Origin: JBNKWA01 sp050299555
Lineage (GTDB): Bacteria > Pseudomonadota > Alphaproteobacteria > Rhodobacterales > Rhodobacteraceae
DNA length: 35,385 bases
Assembly (NCBI GenBank): GCA_050299555.1
Contig: JBNKWA010000022.1
Span: 1 to 35,385, forward strand
Reading direction: 5' to 3'
Made by a program: the position numbers and the translations under genes. Below, one piece after another: positions 5,577-13,636 of this stretch (its first letter is position 1; each line of letters begins with the position of its first letter). The notes below the pieces were generated by a model. That model ran no database searches. It was not told the DNA's origin and was given only the letters and a program-made list of their open reading frames with translations.

Positions 5577-7515
5577 CGGGAGCGAGAGCGATCAGAAGCG
5601 CCCCCTCGGCCACTTGGCTGCCGGCGCCGACCGCGACCTCGGCCACCACCCCGTCGCGCGGAGCGAGGAGCGGCAGTTCCATCTTCATCGCCTCCATCAC
5701 CGCGACGGTGGCACCCCTGGCAACCGTCTCGCCAGGGGCCACGTGGATCGCCTTGACCAGGCCGGGCATCGGCGCGGTTACCTCGTCCCCAGCGTGTTGG
5801 GCATCCTCGGCGCCGACGAGCGGATCGGGTAGTTCAAGGACGATGGCCTCGGCGCCGTCGAAAAGGGTGAGCCGTTCGCCCTCGCGCGCCGCCCAGAAGC
5901 TGCGCCGGCGGCCATCGATTGTGGCGACGATCCCGGGCCCGTCGATGGCAACGGCGTCGAAGGTGACGGTGTCGTCACCAGTGGTCACGCGGTAGCCGGC
6001 GCCGTGGCGGGCCACGATGGCGGACAGCCGGGTGTCGCCGTGACGCAACTGGACGAGGGTTTCCAGCGGCGCCCAGAGGGTGAAGTCGGACTGGCCCGGA
6101 TGACGGCCTTGGGCGGTCAGCGCCGCGACGGCGACAATCTCCGGCGCCGGCCGCACGGGTTCGGTCAGCGTGGCGAGGTCGCGGTCGATCAGCCCGGTAT
6201 CGAAGCTGCCGGCAGCAAAGCCCGGATGCGCCGCAAGCCGGTCGAGGAAGCTGAGATTGGTGGTGACGCCCGATACCCGCGTCGACGCCAGCGCCCGGCG
6301 CAGCGCCGCCAGTGCCTCGGCCCGGCTGGTGCCATGGACGATCAGCTTGGCCAGCATCGGGTCGTAATGCGGCGTAATGGCATCGCCGGCACGGATGCCG
6401 GTATCGGCTCGGGCGCCCGGCGGAAAGACAACATGGCCGAGCCGGCCGGTGGCGGGCAGGAAGCCGCGGGCCGGATCCTCGGCGTAGAGCCGCGCCTCAA
6501 CGGCGTGACCGTTGAGCGCGAGTTCGGCCTGACCCATGGGCAGCGGCTCGCCCGAGGCGACGCGGAGCTGCCATTCGACGAGGTCGATGCCGGTGACCAT
6601 TTCGGTGACCGGGTGCTCGACCTGCAGCCGGGTGTTCATCTCCATGAACCAGAACCCGTCGGGCCGCAGCCCCTCAGAGGCGTCGGCGATAAACTCCACC
6701 GTGCCGGCGCCGGAATAGTCGATCGCCTCGGCGGCGCGGACGGCGGCCTCGCCCATTGCCGCGCGCATCTCCTCGGTCATGCCCGGGGCGGGCGCTTCCT
6801 CGATCACCTTCTGATGCCGCCGCTGCAGCGAGCAGTCGCGTTCGAAGAGATGCACCGCGCGGGCGCCATCGCCGAAGACCTGCACCTCGCTATGGCGCGG
6901 GCGGAGGATGTACTTTTCGATCAGCACCGCGTCGCTGCCGAAGGCGGACCGCGCCTCGCCCCGGGCGGAGGCAAGCGCGGCGGCGAAGTCGCCGGGCGCG
7001 TCGACCCTGCGCATGCCCTTGCCGCCGCCGCCAGCGACGGCCTTGATGAGGACGGGGTAGCCGATCCCCGCCGCCGCCTCGGCCAGCCGGGCGTCCGACT
7101 GGTCGTCGCCGTGATAGCCGGGCACGACAGGCACGCCGGCCGCCTCCATCGCCCGCTTGGCCGCATCCTTAAGGCCCATTGCGCGGATCGCGGAGGCCGG
7201 CGGGCCGACGAAGATCAGCCCGGCCGCGGCGACAGCTTCGGCGAAATCGGGGTTCTCGGAGAGAAAGCCGTAGCCCGGGTGGATCGCCTCGGCGCCGGTG
7301 GCGCGAGCGGCGGCGATGATGGCGTCGGCCCTGAGGTAGCTTTCGGCGGCCGGCGCCGGCCCGAGCCGCACCGCCTGATCGGCCATGGCCACATGCAGCG
7401 CGCCGGCGTCGGCGTCGGAATGGACCGCGACGGTGGCGAGGCCCATGGCGCGGGCGGTTCGGATCACCCGGCAAGCGATCTCGCCGCGATTGGCGATGAG
7501 GAGCGAGCGGATCAC
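5569..7515 (-). CDS. liuD: Methylcrotonyl-CoA carboxylase, biotin-carrying (alpha) subunit
   Basis: About 648 residues from a GTG start at 7515. Domains in order are a biotin carboxylase N-domain (SLLIANRGEIACRVIRTARA), an ATP-grasp domain with the glycine-rich loop AGGGGKGMR and the catalytic EMNTRLQVEHPVTEMVTG, a biotin carboxylase C-domain, and a C-terminal biotinyl domain. The last carries VMEAMKMELPL, whose Lys (about residue 611) is biotinylated. It carboxylates its own biotin with ATP and bicarbonate and passes CO2 to the liuB subunit. The open frame runs about 147 codons further upstream, but that extension is a shadow of liuB and the IANRGE motif must lie close to the N-terminus. Acyl-CoA carboxylases look alike; the liu context points to methylcrotonyl-CoA. 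Confidence 0.93.
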   Translation of the reverse strand: MIRSLLIANRGEIACRVIRTARAMGLATVAVHSDADAGALHVAMADQAVRLGPAPAAESYLRADAIIAAARATGAEAIHPGYGFLSENPDFAEAVAAAGLIFVGPPASAIRAMGLKDAAKRAMEAAGVPVVPGYHGDDQSDARLAEAAAGIGYPVLIKAVAGGGGKGMRRVDAPGDFAAALASARGEARSAFGSDAVLIEKYILRPRHSEVQVFGDGARAVHLFERDCSLQRRHQKVIEEAPAPGMTEEMRAAMGEAAVRAAEAIDYSGAGTVEFIADASEGLRPDGFWFMEMNTRLQVEHPVTEMVTGIDLVEWQLRVASGEPLPMGQAELALNGHAVEARLYAEDPARGFLPATGRLGHVVFPPGARADTGIRAGDAITPHYDPMLAKLIVHGTSRAEALAALRRALASTRVSGVTTNLSFLDRLAAHPGFAAGSFDTGLIDRDLATLTEPVRPAPEIVAVAALTAQGRHPGQSDFTLWAPLETLVQLRHGDTRLSAIVARHGAGYRVTTGDDTVTFDAVAIDGPGIVATIDGRRRSFWAAREGERLTLFDGAEAIVLELPDPLVGAEDAQHAGDEVTAPMPGLVKAIHVAPGETVARGATVAVMEAMKMELPLLAPRDGVVAEVAVGAGSQVAEGALLIALAPDD

Positions 7516-7585
7516 GGCCAGGCACCCGCAAGGAACGGCGGCCGAGGGGCGGGTTTGGAGGATGGCGCAGGCCCGGGCATGGCCG

Positions 7586-9190
7586 TTACATCCTGAACAC
7601 GCCAAAGCGGGTTTCGGAAACTTGCGCGCCGGCGGTGGCCGCCAGGCTGAGCGACAATACCGACCGGGTCTTGCGCGGATCGACGATGCCGTCGTCCCAA
7701 AGCCGGGCCGAGGCGTAGAGCGGGTGCGACTGGCGGGCGAACATCTCCAGCGTCGGGCGCTTGAACTCGGCCTCCTCCTCGACCGACCAGCTGCCGCCCT
7801 TGCGCTCGATGTTCTCGCGGCGGACGGTGGCGAGCACCCCCGCCGCCTGCTCGCCGCCCATGACGCTGATGCGCGAGTTCGGCCAGGTCCACAGGAAGCG
7901 GGGCTGATAGGCGCGGCCGGCCATGCCGTAATTGCCGGCGCCGAAACTGCCGCCAACCAGCACCGTGAACTTGGGCACCGCCGTGGTGGCGACCGCGGTG
8001 ACCATCTTGGCGCCGTGCCGCGCGATCCCCTCGTTCTCGGCCTTGCGGCCGACCATGAAGCCGGTGATGTTCTGAAGAAAGATCAAAGGGATACGCCGCT
8101 GACTGCAGAGTTCGATGAAATGCGCCCCCTTCTGCGCCGATTCCGAGAACAGGACACCGTTGTTGGCGACCATGCCGGTCAGCCAGCCGTCCAGATGGGC
8201 GAAGCCGCAGACCAGCGTCGACCCAAAGCGCGGCTTGAATTCGTCAAACCTTGAACCATCAACCAGGCGCGCGATCACCTCACGGATGTCGTAGGGGGTG
8301 CGTGGGTCGAGAGGGACAATGCCGAGGATCTCGTCGGGGTCGTGGGCGGGCAGCTCAGGCGCCTGCCGGGCGAGCGAGGGTGGGGGCGCGGCTCCAAGCG
8401 AGTCTACCGCCTGCCGCGCCAGCGCCAGCGCGTGGTCGTCGTCCTCGGCAAGGTAGTCGGCAACGCCCGAGAGCCGGGTGTGAACATCGCCACCCCCGAG
8501 ATCCTCGGCCGTGACCGTCTCGCCGGTGGCCGCCTTCACCAAGGGCGGACCGGCAAGAAAGATCGTGCCCCGGTTCCGGACGATGATCGAGACGTCGGAC
8601 ATGGCCGGAACATAGGCGCCCCCGGCGGTGCAGGAGCCCATCACCGCGGCGATCTGGGCGATACCGGCAGCCGACATGCGGGCCTGGTTGTAGAAGATGC
8701 GGCCGAAATGCTCGCGGTCGGGAAATACCTCGTCCTGGTTCGGCAGGTTGGCGCCGCCCGAATCCACCAGATAGACGCAAGGCAAGCGGTTCTCGGCCGC
8801 GATCTCCTGCGCGCGCAGGTGCTTTTTCACCGTCATCGGGTAGTACGTGCCGCCCTTCACTGTGGCGTCGTTGGCAACCACCATGACCTGCCGGCCAGCG
8901 ACCGTGCCGATGCCGGCGATCAGCCCGGCGCAGGGGGCATCGCCTTGATAGAGGCCATGGGCGGCGGTGGCACCGATCTCGAGAAAAGCACTGCCGGGAT
9001 CGAGGAGGTTCGCGACCCGGGCCCGCGGCGGCATCTTGCCGCGCTGGGCATGACGGTCCTGCGCCGCCCTGCCGCCCCCGGCCGCCGCCTGCGCGGCCGC
9101 CTCGTCCACTTCGGCCAGCGCCGCCAGATGCGCGGCGCGGTTGGCGCGGAAGGTTTCGGAGCCCGGAAGCGCACGGGAGGTCAGTCGCAT
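7586..9190 (-). CDS. liuB: Methylcrotonyl-CoA carboxylase, carboxyltransferase (beta) subunit
   Basis: This 534-residue enzyme is a two-part crotonase-fold carboxyltransferase. Motifs include RVANLLDPGSAFLEIG near residue 60, YYPMTVKKHLRAQEIA, and LVDSGGANLPNQDEVFPDREHFGRIFYNQ. Further on are GSCTAGGAYVPAMSD and, in the C-terminal half, LIFLQNITGFMVGRKAE and VGGSFGAGNYGMAGRAY. These are the acyl-CoA and biotin binding segments characteristic of methylcrotonyl-CoA carboxylase beta. It moves CO2 from biotin to 3-methylcrotonyl-CoA to make 3-methylglutaconyl-CoA. ATG 9190 is chosen since it follows the secreted-protein stop by 1 bp; in-frame codons further upstream belong to that gene. About 70 bp separate it from liuD. 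Confidence 0.95.
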   Translation of the reverse strand: MRLTSRALPGSETFRANRAAHLAALAEVDEAAAQAAAGGGRAAQDRHAQRGKMPPRARVANLLDPGSAFLEIGATAAHGLYQGDAPCAGLIAGIGTVAGRQVMVVANDATVKGGTYYPMTVKKHLRAQEIAAENRLPCVYLVDSGGANLPNQDEVFPDREHFGRIFYNQARMSAAGIAQIAAVMGSCTAGGAYVPAMSDVSIIVRNRGTIFLAGPPLVKAATGETVTAEDLGGGDVHTRLSGVADYLAEDDDHALALARQAVDSLGAAPPPSLARQAPELPAHDPDEILGIVPLDPRTPYDIREVIARLVDGSRFDEFKPRFGSTLVCGFAHLDGWLTGMVANNGVLFSESAQKGAHFIELCSQRRIPLIFLQNITGFMVGRKAENEGIARHGAKMVTAVATTAVPKFTVLVGGSFGAGNYGMAGRAYQPRFLWTWPNSRISVMGGEQAAGVLATVRRENIERKGGSWSVEEEAEFKRPTLEMFARQSHPLYASARLWDDGIVDPRKTRSVLSLSLAATAGAQVSETRFGVFRM

Positions 9191-9191
9191 C

Positions 9192-9560
9192 TCATTCGGC
9201 CCCGGCCAGAAGTCCATGGTGCCAGCGGAACCCGTCAATGGCGGCATCCAACAAGCAGTCGGCGACATCATCTTCGCGCCCGACGGCGAAGGCAAAGCAG
9301 CGTTTCCGTGCTTCGGCATTGTTGGCTCCGAGCGCTGCAAGGTATTCCGGCTTTGAAAAGCCCGCGCGACCCTGCATCCGCCCGAGGTATTCCGTACCTG
9401 CCAGCCCCTTGCAGCGCCCAATGTCGGCGCCGTCCGGCCGGGCTTTGGCAACGCTGTCGCGAAGCGCGGCAACCGCCCCGGACGGCGCAAGGCCAAGGGG
9501 CTGGGCGATGGCCGTCGCGGTCGCAAACGTCAGGAAAGCCAGCACGAGCACAGCCCTCAC
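9192..9560 (-). CDS. Small secreted protein of unknown function inside the liu operon
   Basis: A 122-residue protein starting at GTG 9560, which overlaps the liuA stop by 4 bp in the sequence GTGA; it ends 1 bp before the liuB ATG. The N-terminus is a clear signal peptide (AVLVLAFLTFATATAIAQP) with probable cleavage after residue 19-20. The mature part contains several charged stretches and three Cys (CKGLAG, RKRCFAF and DCLLDAAID), and ends in a GFRWHHGLLAG segment. I do not recognise a named family. The overlaps on both sides make it co-translated with leucine catabolic enzymes, odd company for an exported protein. That it is a real gene is supported by the signal peptide and the exact gene packing. 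Confidence 0.7.
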   Translation of the reverse strand: MRAVLVLAFLTFATATAIAQPLGLAPSGAVAALRDSVAKARPDGADIGRCKGLAGTEYLGRMQGRAGFSKPEYLAALGANNAEARKRCFAFAVGREDDVADCLLDAAIDGFRWHHGLLAGAE

Positions 9561-10720
9561 CCCATCTTCCCCATCAACTCGCGGCCAATCAGCATGCGGC
9601 GGATCTCGGAGGTGCCGGCGCCGATCTCCATCAGCTTGGCATCGCGGAAGATGCGCGAGACGGCGCTTTCGTTCATGAAGCCGGCACCGCCCATCGCCTG
9701 CACCGCTTGGTGCGCCACCTTCATCCCCTCTTCCGACGAATAGAGCACGCAGGCGGCAGCATCCTGGCGGGTGACCTCGCCGCGGTCGCAGGCGGCGGCC
9801 ACCGCGTAGACATAGGCGCGGGACGAATTCATCGCGGTGTAGATGTCGGCGATCTTGCCCTGCATGAGTTGGAAGTTCCCGATCGCCTGACCGAACTGCT
9901 TGCGGGTGGCGAGATAGGGCATGAACTCGTCCATGCAGGCGGCCATGATGCCAAGTCCGATGCCCGACAGCACCACACGCTCATAGTCGAGGCCAGACAT
10001 CAGGACGTTGACGCCCCTGCCCTCTTCGCCCAGCACGTTTTCGAACGGAACCTCGACATCGTCGAAGATCAGCTCGGCGGTGTTGGAGCCGCGCATACCC
10101 AGTTTGTCGAAATGCGGGCTGGCAGAGAAGCCTTTCATTGAACGCTCAACGATAAAGGCGGTGATTCCGCGCGGACCAGCTGATGGGTCGGTTTTGGCAT
10201 AAACGACCAGGGTGTCGGCATCAGGTCCGTTGGTGATCCAGTACTTTGTTCCGTTCAATATGTAACGATCGTTCGTCTTCTCTGCCTTCAGATTCATCGA
10301 CACCACGTCCGAGCCGGCCCCGGCCTCGGACATGGCCAGCGCCCCCACATGTGTGCCCGAGACCAGCCCGGGCAGGTACTTCGCCCTCTGCCCGGGGGTG
10401 CCGTTCAAGCGGATCTGGTTGACGCAGAGGTTGGAGTGGGCGCCGTAGCTTAGACTGACCGAGGCACTGGCGCGGGCGATCTCCTCGACTACCACAACAT
10501 GGGCAAGGTAGCCGAGGCCGAGGCCGCCGAATTCCTCGGGCACGGTGACACCCAGAAGCCCCATCTCGCCCATTTCGCGCCAAAGGGTGGCGGGAAAGAC
10601 GTTGCTGCGGTCGATCTCGGCGGCCAGTGGCGCGACGCGGGCCTGCGCCCAGTTGTGAACCGTCTCGCGGATCGCCTCGATCTCGTCGCCGAGGGCGAAG
10701 TTCATCGACGCCGTGAACAT
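9557..10720 (-). CDS. liuA: Isovaleryl-CoA dehydrogenase
   Basis: A 387-residue FAD acyl-CoA dehydrogenase and the first gene of the liu operon. It carries the ACAD signatures ALAMSEAGAGSDVVSM near residue 127 and GTKYWITNGPDADTLVVYAK near residue 155. QAMGGAGFMNESAVSRIFRDAK is near residue 345, followed by the GTSEIRRMLIGREL end. The motif LDYERVVLSGIGLGIM near residue 250 has a Glu at the position used as catalytic base by isovaleryl-CoA dehydrogenases, rather than the C-terminal Glu of straight-chain enzymes. It oxidises isovaleryl-CoA to 3-methylcrotonyl-CoA and passes electrons to ETF. GGAG lies 7 nt before the ATG. The gene diverges from hisB across 158 bp. Confidence 0.94.
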   Translation of the reverse strand: MFTASMNFALGDEIEAIRETVHNWAQARVAPLAAEIDRSNVFPATLWREMGEMGLLGVTVPEEFGGLGLGYLAHVVVVEEIARASASVSLSYGAHSNLCVNQIRLNGTPGQRAKYLPGLVSGTHVGALAMSEAGAGSDVVSMNLKAEKTNDRYILNGTKYWITNGPDADTLVVYAKTDPSAGPRGITAFIVERSMKGFSASPHFDKLGMRGSNTAELIFDDVEVPFENVLGEEGRGVNVLMSGLDYERVVLSGIGLGIMAACMDEFMPYLATRKQFGQAIGNFQLMQGKIADIYTAMNSSRAYVYAVAAACDRGEVTRQDAAACVLYSSEEGMKVAHQAVQAMGGAGFMNESAVSRIFRDAKLMEIGAGTSEIRRMLIGRELMGKMG

Positions 10721-10846
10721 CTGCGTCTCCTCCCCGCGTGGAGGATTGCCTGCACGGCGCGGAGGGGCAAGCGAAATGCGAGACTTGCAGCGGGCGGACG
10801 CAGCGGCGGCCCTGCATTCGGCCTTTCCCCCTTGCCGGCGCCGCCC

Positions 10847-10852
10847 TATAAC
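10847..10852 (+). promoter_or_regulatory. Possible -10 box of the hisB promoter
   Basis: TATAAC lies 27 bp before the hisB ATG in the 158-bp liuA-hisB divergent gap and is the best -10-like hexamer there. No convincing -35 hexamer could be seen at the right distance, so this is a weak call. Confidence 0.25.
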
Positions 10853-10878
10853 CCGCGCCGGCGAAGGTGCGAGGCGAG

Positions 10879-11466
10879 ATGCGCAAGGCAGAGATAACCC
10901 GCAAGACCACCGAGACGACCGTCAGGGTGGCGGTGGATCTGGACGGTGCCGGCCGGTTTTCGGTGGCGACCGGTGTCGGCTTTTTCGATCACATGCTGGA
11001 GCAGCTTTCCCGGCACGCTCTGATCGACCTGGAAGTCGAGGCCACGGGCGACCTGCACATCGACGACCACCACACGGTCGAGGACACCGGCATTGCCCTG
11101 GGACAGGCACTGGCGAAGGCGCTGGGCGACAAGCGCGGCATCCGCCGCTATGGCGCGTGCCTCCTGGCGATGGACGACAGCCTGGTGCGGGCGGCGCTGG
11201 ACCTTTCGGGGCGGCCGTATCTGGTGTGGAACGTCGACTTCACGGCGCCGAAGATCGGCAGCTTCGATACCGAGTTGGTGCGCGAGTTCTTTCAGGCGCT
11301 GACGACCCATGGCGGGATCACGCTGAACGTTGCGCGGCTGGACGGCATCAACAGCCATCACATTGCCGAGGCGGCGTTCAAGGCTGTGGCGCGGGCGCTG
11401 CGCGAGGCGGTGGAGTCCGATCCGCGGCGCGGCGACGCCATCCCCTCGACCAAGGGACAGCTGTAG
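10879..11466 (+). CDS. hisB: Imidazoleglycerol-phosphate dehydratase
   Basis: A 195-residue enzyme of histidine synthesis that dehydrates imidazoleglycerol phosphate to imidazole acetol phosphate. Conserved metal-binding blocks are GFFDHMLEQLSRHALIDLEV, GDLHIDDHHTVEDTGIALGQAL, and THGGITLNVARLDGINSHHIAEAAFKA near the C-terminus. The DDSLVRAALDLSGRPYLVW segment is also typical. ATG 10879 gives the usual 195-residue length; a GTG 12 bp upstream is in frame but less likely because GAGG lies between the two. It is a monofunctional enzyme without the phosphatase domain of enterobacterial HisB. It is followed 4 bp later by hisH and diverges from the liu operon. Confidence 0.96.
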   Translation: MRKAEITRKTTETTVRVAVDLDGAGRFSVATGVGFFDHMLEQLSRHALIDLEVEATGDLHIDDHHTVEDTGIALGQALAKALGDKRGIRRYGACLLAMDDSLVRAALDLSGRPYLVWNVDFTAPKIGSFDTELVREFFQALTTHGGITLNVARLDGINSHHIAEAAFKAVARALREAVESDPRRGDAIPSTKGQL

Positions 11467-11470
11467 GGCC

Positions 11471-12112
11471 GTGACGACCGTCATCATCGACTATGAATCG
11501 GGCAACCTGCGCTCGGCCGAGAAGAGCTTTCAGCGCATGGCGGCCGAGACCGGGACCGGGGAGGTGACGGTCAGCGGCGACGCCGAGGTCGTGCGGCGCG
11601 CCGAGAGGATCGTGCTGCCCGGGGTCGGCGCCTTCGCCGATTGCCGGGCCGGTCTGGAACGGCGGCCAGGCATGATCGAGGTGCTGCAGGAAGCGGTGAT
11701 CGGCCGCGGCGTGCCGTTCCTGGGCATCTGCGTCGGCCAGCAGTTGATGGCGACCGTGGGCCGCGAGTTCGGCCATGACGCCCCCGGTTTCGGCTGGATC
11801 CCGGGCGAGGTGGTGGCGATCGAGCCGAAGGACCCCGCCTGCAAGGTGCCGCACATGGGCTGGAACAACCTGATCGTGGACCGGGGCCATCCGGTTCTCG
11901 ACGGGATCGAGACCGGCGCCTACGCCTATTTCGTGCATTCGTTCCATCTGGTGCCCGAGGACCCGGGCCACCGGCTGGCCCATGCCGAGCATGGCTGCAC
12001 CGTTACCGCCGTGGTCGGCCGCGACAACATGATCGGCACCCAGTTCCACCCTGAAAAGAGCCAGACCACCGGGCTGCGCCTGATCGCCAATTTCCTGCGC
12101 TGGCGGCCCTGA
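11471..12112 (+). CDS. hisH: Imidazole glycerol phosphate synthase, glutaminase subunit
   Basis: A 213-residue class-I glutamine amidotransferase. It starts at GTG 11471, giving TTVIIDYESGNLRSAEKSF. The nucleophile Cys87 sits in FLGICVGQQLM, PHMGWNNL follows, and the catalytic His/Glu are in TQFHPEKSQTTGL near the C-terminus. HisH releases ammonia from glutamine and channels it to HisF to make IGP and AICAR. It is 4 bp after hisB, so co-transcribed. In many Rhodobacteraceae hisA, hisF and hisE follow directly; here the gene is followed by a repeat mosaic and a LysR gene, so the remaining his genes must be elsewhere. Confidence 0.95.
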   Translation: MTTVIIDYESGNLRSAEKSFQRMAAETGTGEVTVSGDAEVVRRAERIVLPGVGAFADCRAGLERRPGMIEVLQEAVIGRGVPFLGICVGQQLMATVGREFGHDAPGFGWIPGEVVAIEPKDPACKVPHMGWNNLIVDRGHPVLDGIETGAYAYFVHSFHLVPEDPGHRLAHAEHGCTVTAVVGRDNMIGTQFHPEKSQTTGLRLIANFLRWRP

Positions 12113-12140
12113 GCCGACCGGTCGCCAGGGGCAATCCGGA

Positions 12141-12211
12141 GCGTCCCCATGGGGACGGGGGGTCAAGACACTGGAATCACGCAATTTCCCGTGGGGACGG
12201 TCTGGAGACGC
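12141..12211 (-). repeat. Type B intergenic repeat, copy 3 (inverted)
   Basis: On the minus strand this copy reads GTCTCCAGACCGTCCCCACG, then GGAAATTG, then GTCTTGACCCCCCGTCCCC and the GTCCCCATGGGGACGC palindrome. It begins 29 bp after the hisH stop and matches B copies 1 and 2 at 3591-3814. In RNA from hisH the palindrome would be the first structure formed after the stop codon and could serve as an end hairpin. Confidence 0.8.
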
Positions 12212-12213
12212 CC

Positions 12214-12271
12214 GCCCATCGCGCCTGGGCGCGAGGGTGGGACGGCGGGGAGCGACCCGGGCGCGATGGGC
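12214..12271. repeat. Spacer hairpin of the second repeat mosaic
   Basis: A perfect 12-bp inverted repeat: GCCCATCGCGCC at 12214-12225 and GGCGCGATGGGC at 12260-12271, around a 34-nt GC-rich loop. It fills nearly the whole spacer between the type B and type A repeats. Confidence 0.65.
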
Positions 12272-12281
12272 ACCCGGTCCA

Positions 12282-12351
12282 GGCGTCCCCACGGGGACGC
12301 CATATTAAGTATCTGATTTTGAACGATAAAAGTTTTAACGCCGGTGGGGAC
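12282..12351 (-). repeat. Type A intergenic repeat, copy 2 (inverted, 70 bp)
   Basis: On the minus strand this reads GTCCCCACCGGCGTTAAAAC, then the AT-rich core TTTTATCGTTC, AAAATCAG and ATACTT, then GGCGTCCCCGTGGGGACGCC. It has exactly the same length as copy 1 at 3462-3531 and about 61 of 70 identical positions by hand alignment. The palindrome has one central mismatch. Confidence 0.85.
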
Positions 12352-12570
12352 GCCCTGGGGACAGGCGAAAAACGCCGCCCGGCGACGGCGACATCGGGGG
12401 CCGCTCGGGCCACGGCTGCCCGACCGGCCGCCATGATGACGCCACCGTTTCGGATCAGGGTGGCGAGGTGCGGGACGCGATTGCTGCCCGAGACGGACGC
12501 GGCCATGCCCTTGACCTCGACGATACCGGCGAGGCCGGGCGAAACGGCCAACAACACGCAAGGCGGCCTT
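12352..12570. other. Non-coding stretch before the LysR gene
   Basis: Between the type A repeat and the LysR regulatory hairpin I see no gene. Open frames exist on both strands but have no recognisable motif and start inside the repeat. A short extra CTGGGGAC at 12355-12362 echoes the repeat ends. Confidence 0.4.
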
Positions 12571-12590
12571 AACCGGCATTTTTGCCGGTT
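12571..12590. promoter_or_regulatory. Perfect hairpin upstream of the LysR gene
   Basis: AACCGGCA at 12571-12578 and TGCCGGTT at 12583-12590 form an 8-bp stem with a TTTT loop, 34 bp before the regulator ATG. It may be an operator half-pair or an RNA hairpin in the leader. It is not followed by a proper U-tract. Confidence 0.4.
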
Positions 12591-12594
12591 GTTT

Positions 12595-12629
12595 CTGCAT
12601 CTGTGCAGCACTAACCTGCATTCATGCAG
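12595..12629. promoter_or_regulatory. Two tandem CTGCA palindromes, likely LysR autoregulatory operator
   Basis: CTGCATCTGTGCAG (12595-12608) and CTGCATTCATGCAG (12616-12629) are two near-identical 14-bp palindromes whose centres are 21 bp apart, about two helical turns. The second contains the ATG of the LysR gene. LysR regulators bind as tetramers to two phased palindromes near their own promoters, so this is a good candidate autoregulation site. Confidence 0.6.
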
Positions 12630-13484
12630 GATATCGACTGGAACGACCTGCGCTTTGCACTGGCTGTCCATCGCACCGGCGGCTTTTCGGCGGCGGCGCG
12701 ACTGCTGCACGTGAACGAAACCACGGTGTCGCGGCGTATCGCCGCGCTGGAGCGGCGGCTTGGCACCGTGCTGGTCGAGAAGGGCCGCCGCGCCGCTGGG
12801 CTGACCGCGGCCGGTCAGCTTGTGGCGGAACATGCGGCGCGCGCCGAGGCGGCGCTGAGCGCGGCGGTGCTGGCGGTCGGCGGGCAGGATGCGGGCGTCG
12901 CCGGCGAGGTCCGGCTGACCGCGGTGCCGCTGATCGTGAACCGGGTGCTGGCCCGGGCACTGCCGGCGCTGGTCAACGCCCATCCCGGGCTGGAGGTGGA
13001 CCTGATCGCCGAACCCCGCGAGCTGAGCCTCGGGCAGGGCGACGCGGAGATCGCCATCCGGCTGGCGCGCCCGTCGGGCGACCTCGAGGCGCTGGCCCGA
13101 AAGGTGACGGAGCTGGAGCACGGCATCTTCGTCGGCCGCGGCAAGCGCATGGTGCGCCTGCCCTGGCTGATCTACGACACCGGCATGGATCATCTGCCGC
13201 AGAACGGGTGGATCCGCGCCAACATGGCGCCCGGCGAGGAAGTTGCTCGGGTACGGGTGAACGATGCCGAGGGGTTGATCGCCTGCTGCGCCCGGGGCCT
13301 CGGCAAGATCGTGCTGCCACGGGTGATCGGGCGCCAATGCCCCGAGCTGGAGGACAGCGGCGCACCCTGCGACCTGCGCCGGGATGTCTGGATGCTGATC
13401 CGCCCGGAGAGCCGCCGGCTGGCCCGTATCGCAACCGTGGCGGACTGGGCAAGACAGGCCGTCGGAGGTCCCGCGGCAGCCTGA
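12624..13484 (+). CDS. LysR-family transcriptional regulator
   Basis: A 286-residue regulator. The N-terminal winged helix-turn-helix covers residues 1-62, with WNDLRFALAVHRTGGFSAAARLLHVNETTVSRRIAALERRLGTVL, a typical LysR recognition region. A linker and an effector-binding domain follow from about residue 90 (GEVRLTAVPLIVNRVLARAL). The ligand is unknown. The protein is close to the subgroup whose HTH begins with DWNDLRFAL, often of unassigned function. The ATG lies inside the second of two tandem palindromes, suggesting autorepression. No divergent target gene is present: upstream lies the repeat mosaic, and the downstream gene is a BI-1 membrane protein on the same strand 152 bp away. Confidence 0.9.
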   Translation: MQDIDWNDLRFALAVHRTGGFSAAARLLHVNETTVSRRIAALERRLGTVLVEKGRRAAGLTAAGQLVAEHAARAEAALSAAVLAVGGQDAGVAGEVRLTAVPLIVNRVLARALPALVNAHPGLEVDLIAEPRELSLGQGDAEIAIRLARPSGDLEALARKVTELEHGIFVGRGKRMVRLPWLIYDTGMDHLPQNGWIRANMAPGEEVARVRVNDAEGLIACCARGLGKIVLPRVIGRQCPELEDSGAPCDLRRDVWMLIRPESRRLARIATVADWARQAVGGPAAA

Positions 13485-13636
13485 TCGGGCCGCAACCGGG
13501 AATTTCCGGCGATTTCGGTCAGGTTTCCGTCAGCGAGGACCGGAAACGCTTGAATTGCCGACGATCCCGTCCAATATCAATGGCCGACGGGTGGCGCTTG
13601 CAGCCTCCCGAAAAATCACGGCTACGGAGGGATGCA

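Noticed and set aside
7516..7956. N-terminal extension of the biotin carboxylase subunit
   Set aside because: The extension is an out-of-frame shadow of liuB; the IANRGE motif must be near the N-terminus, supporting GTG 7515.
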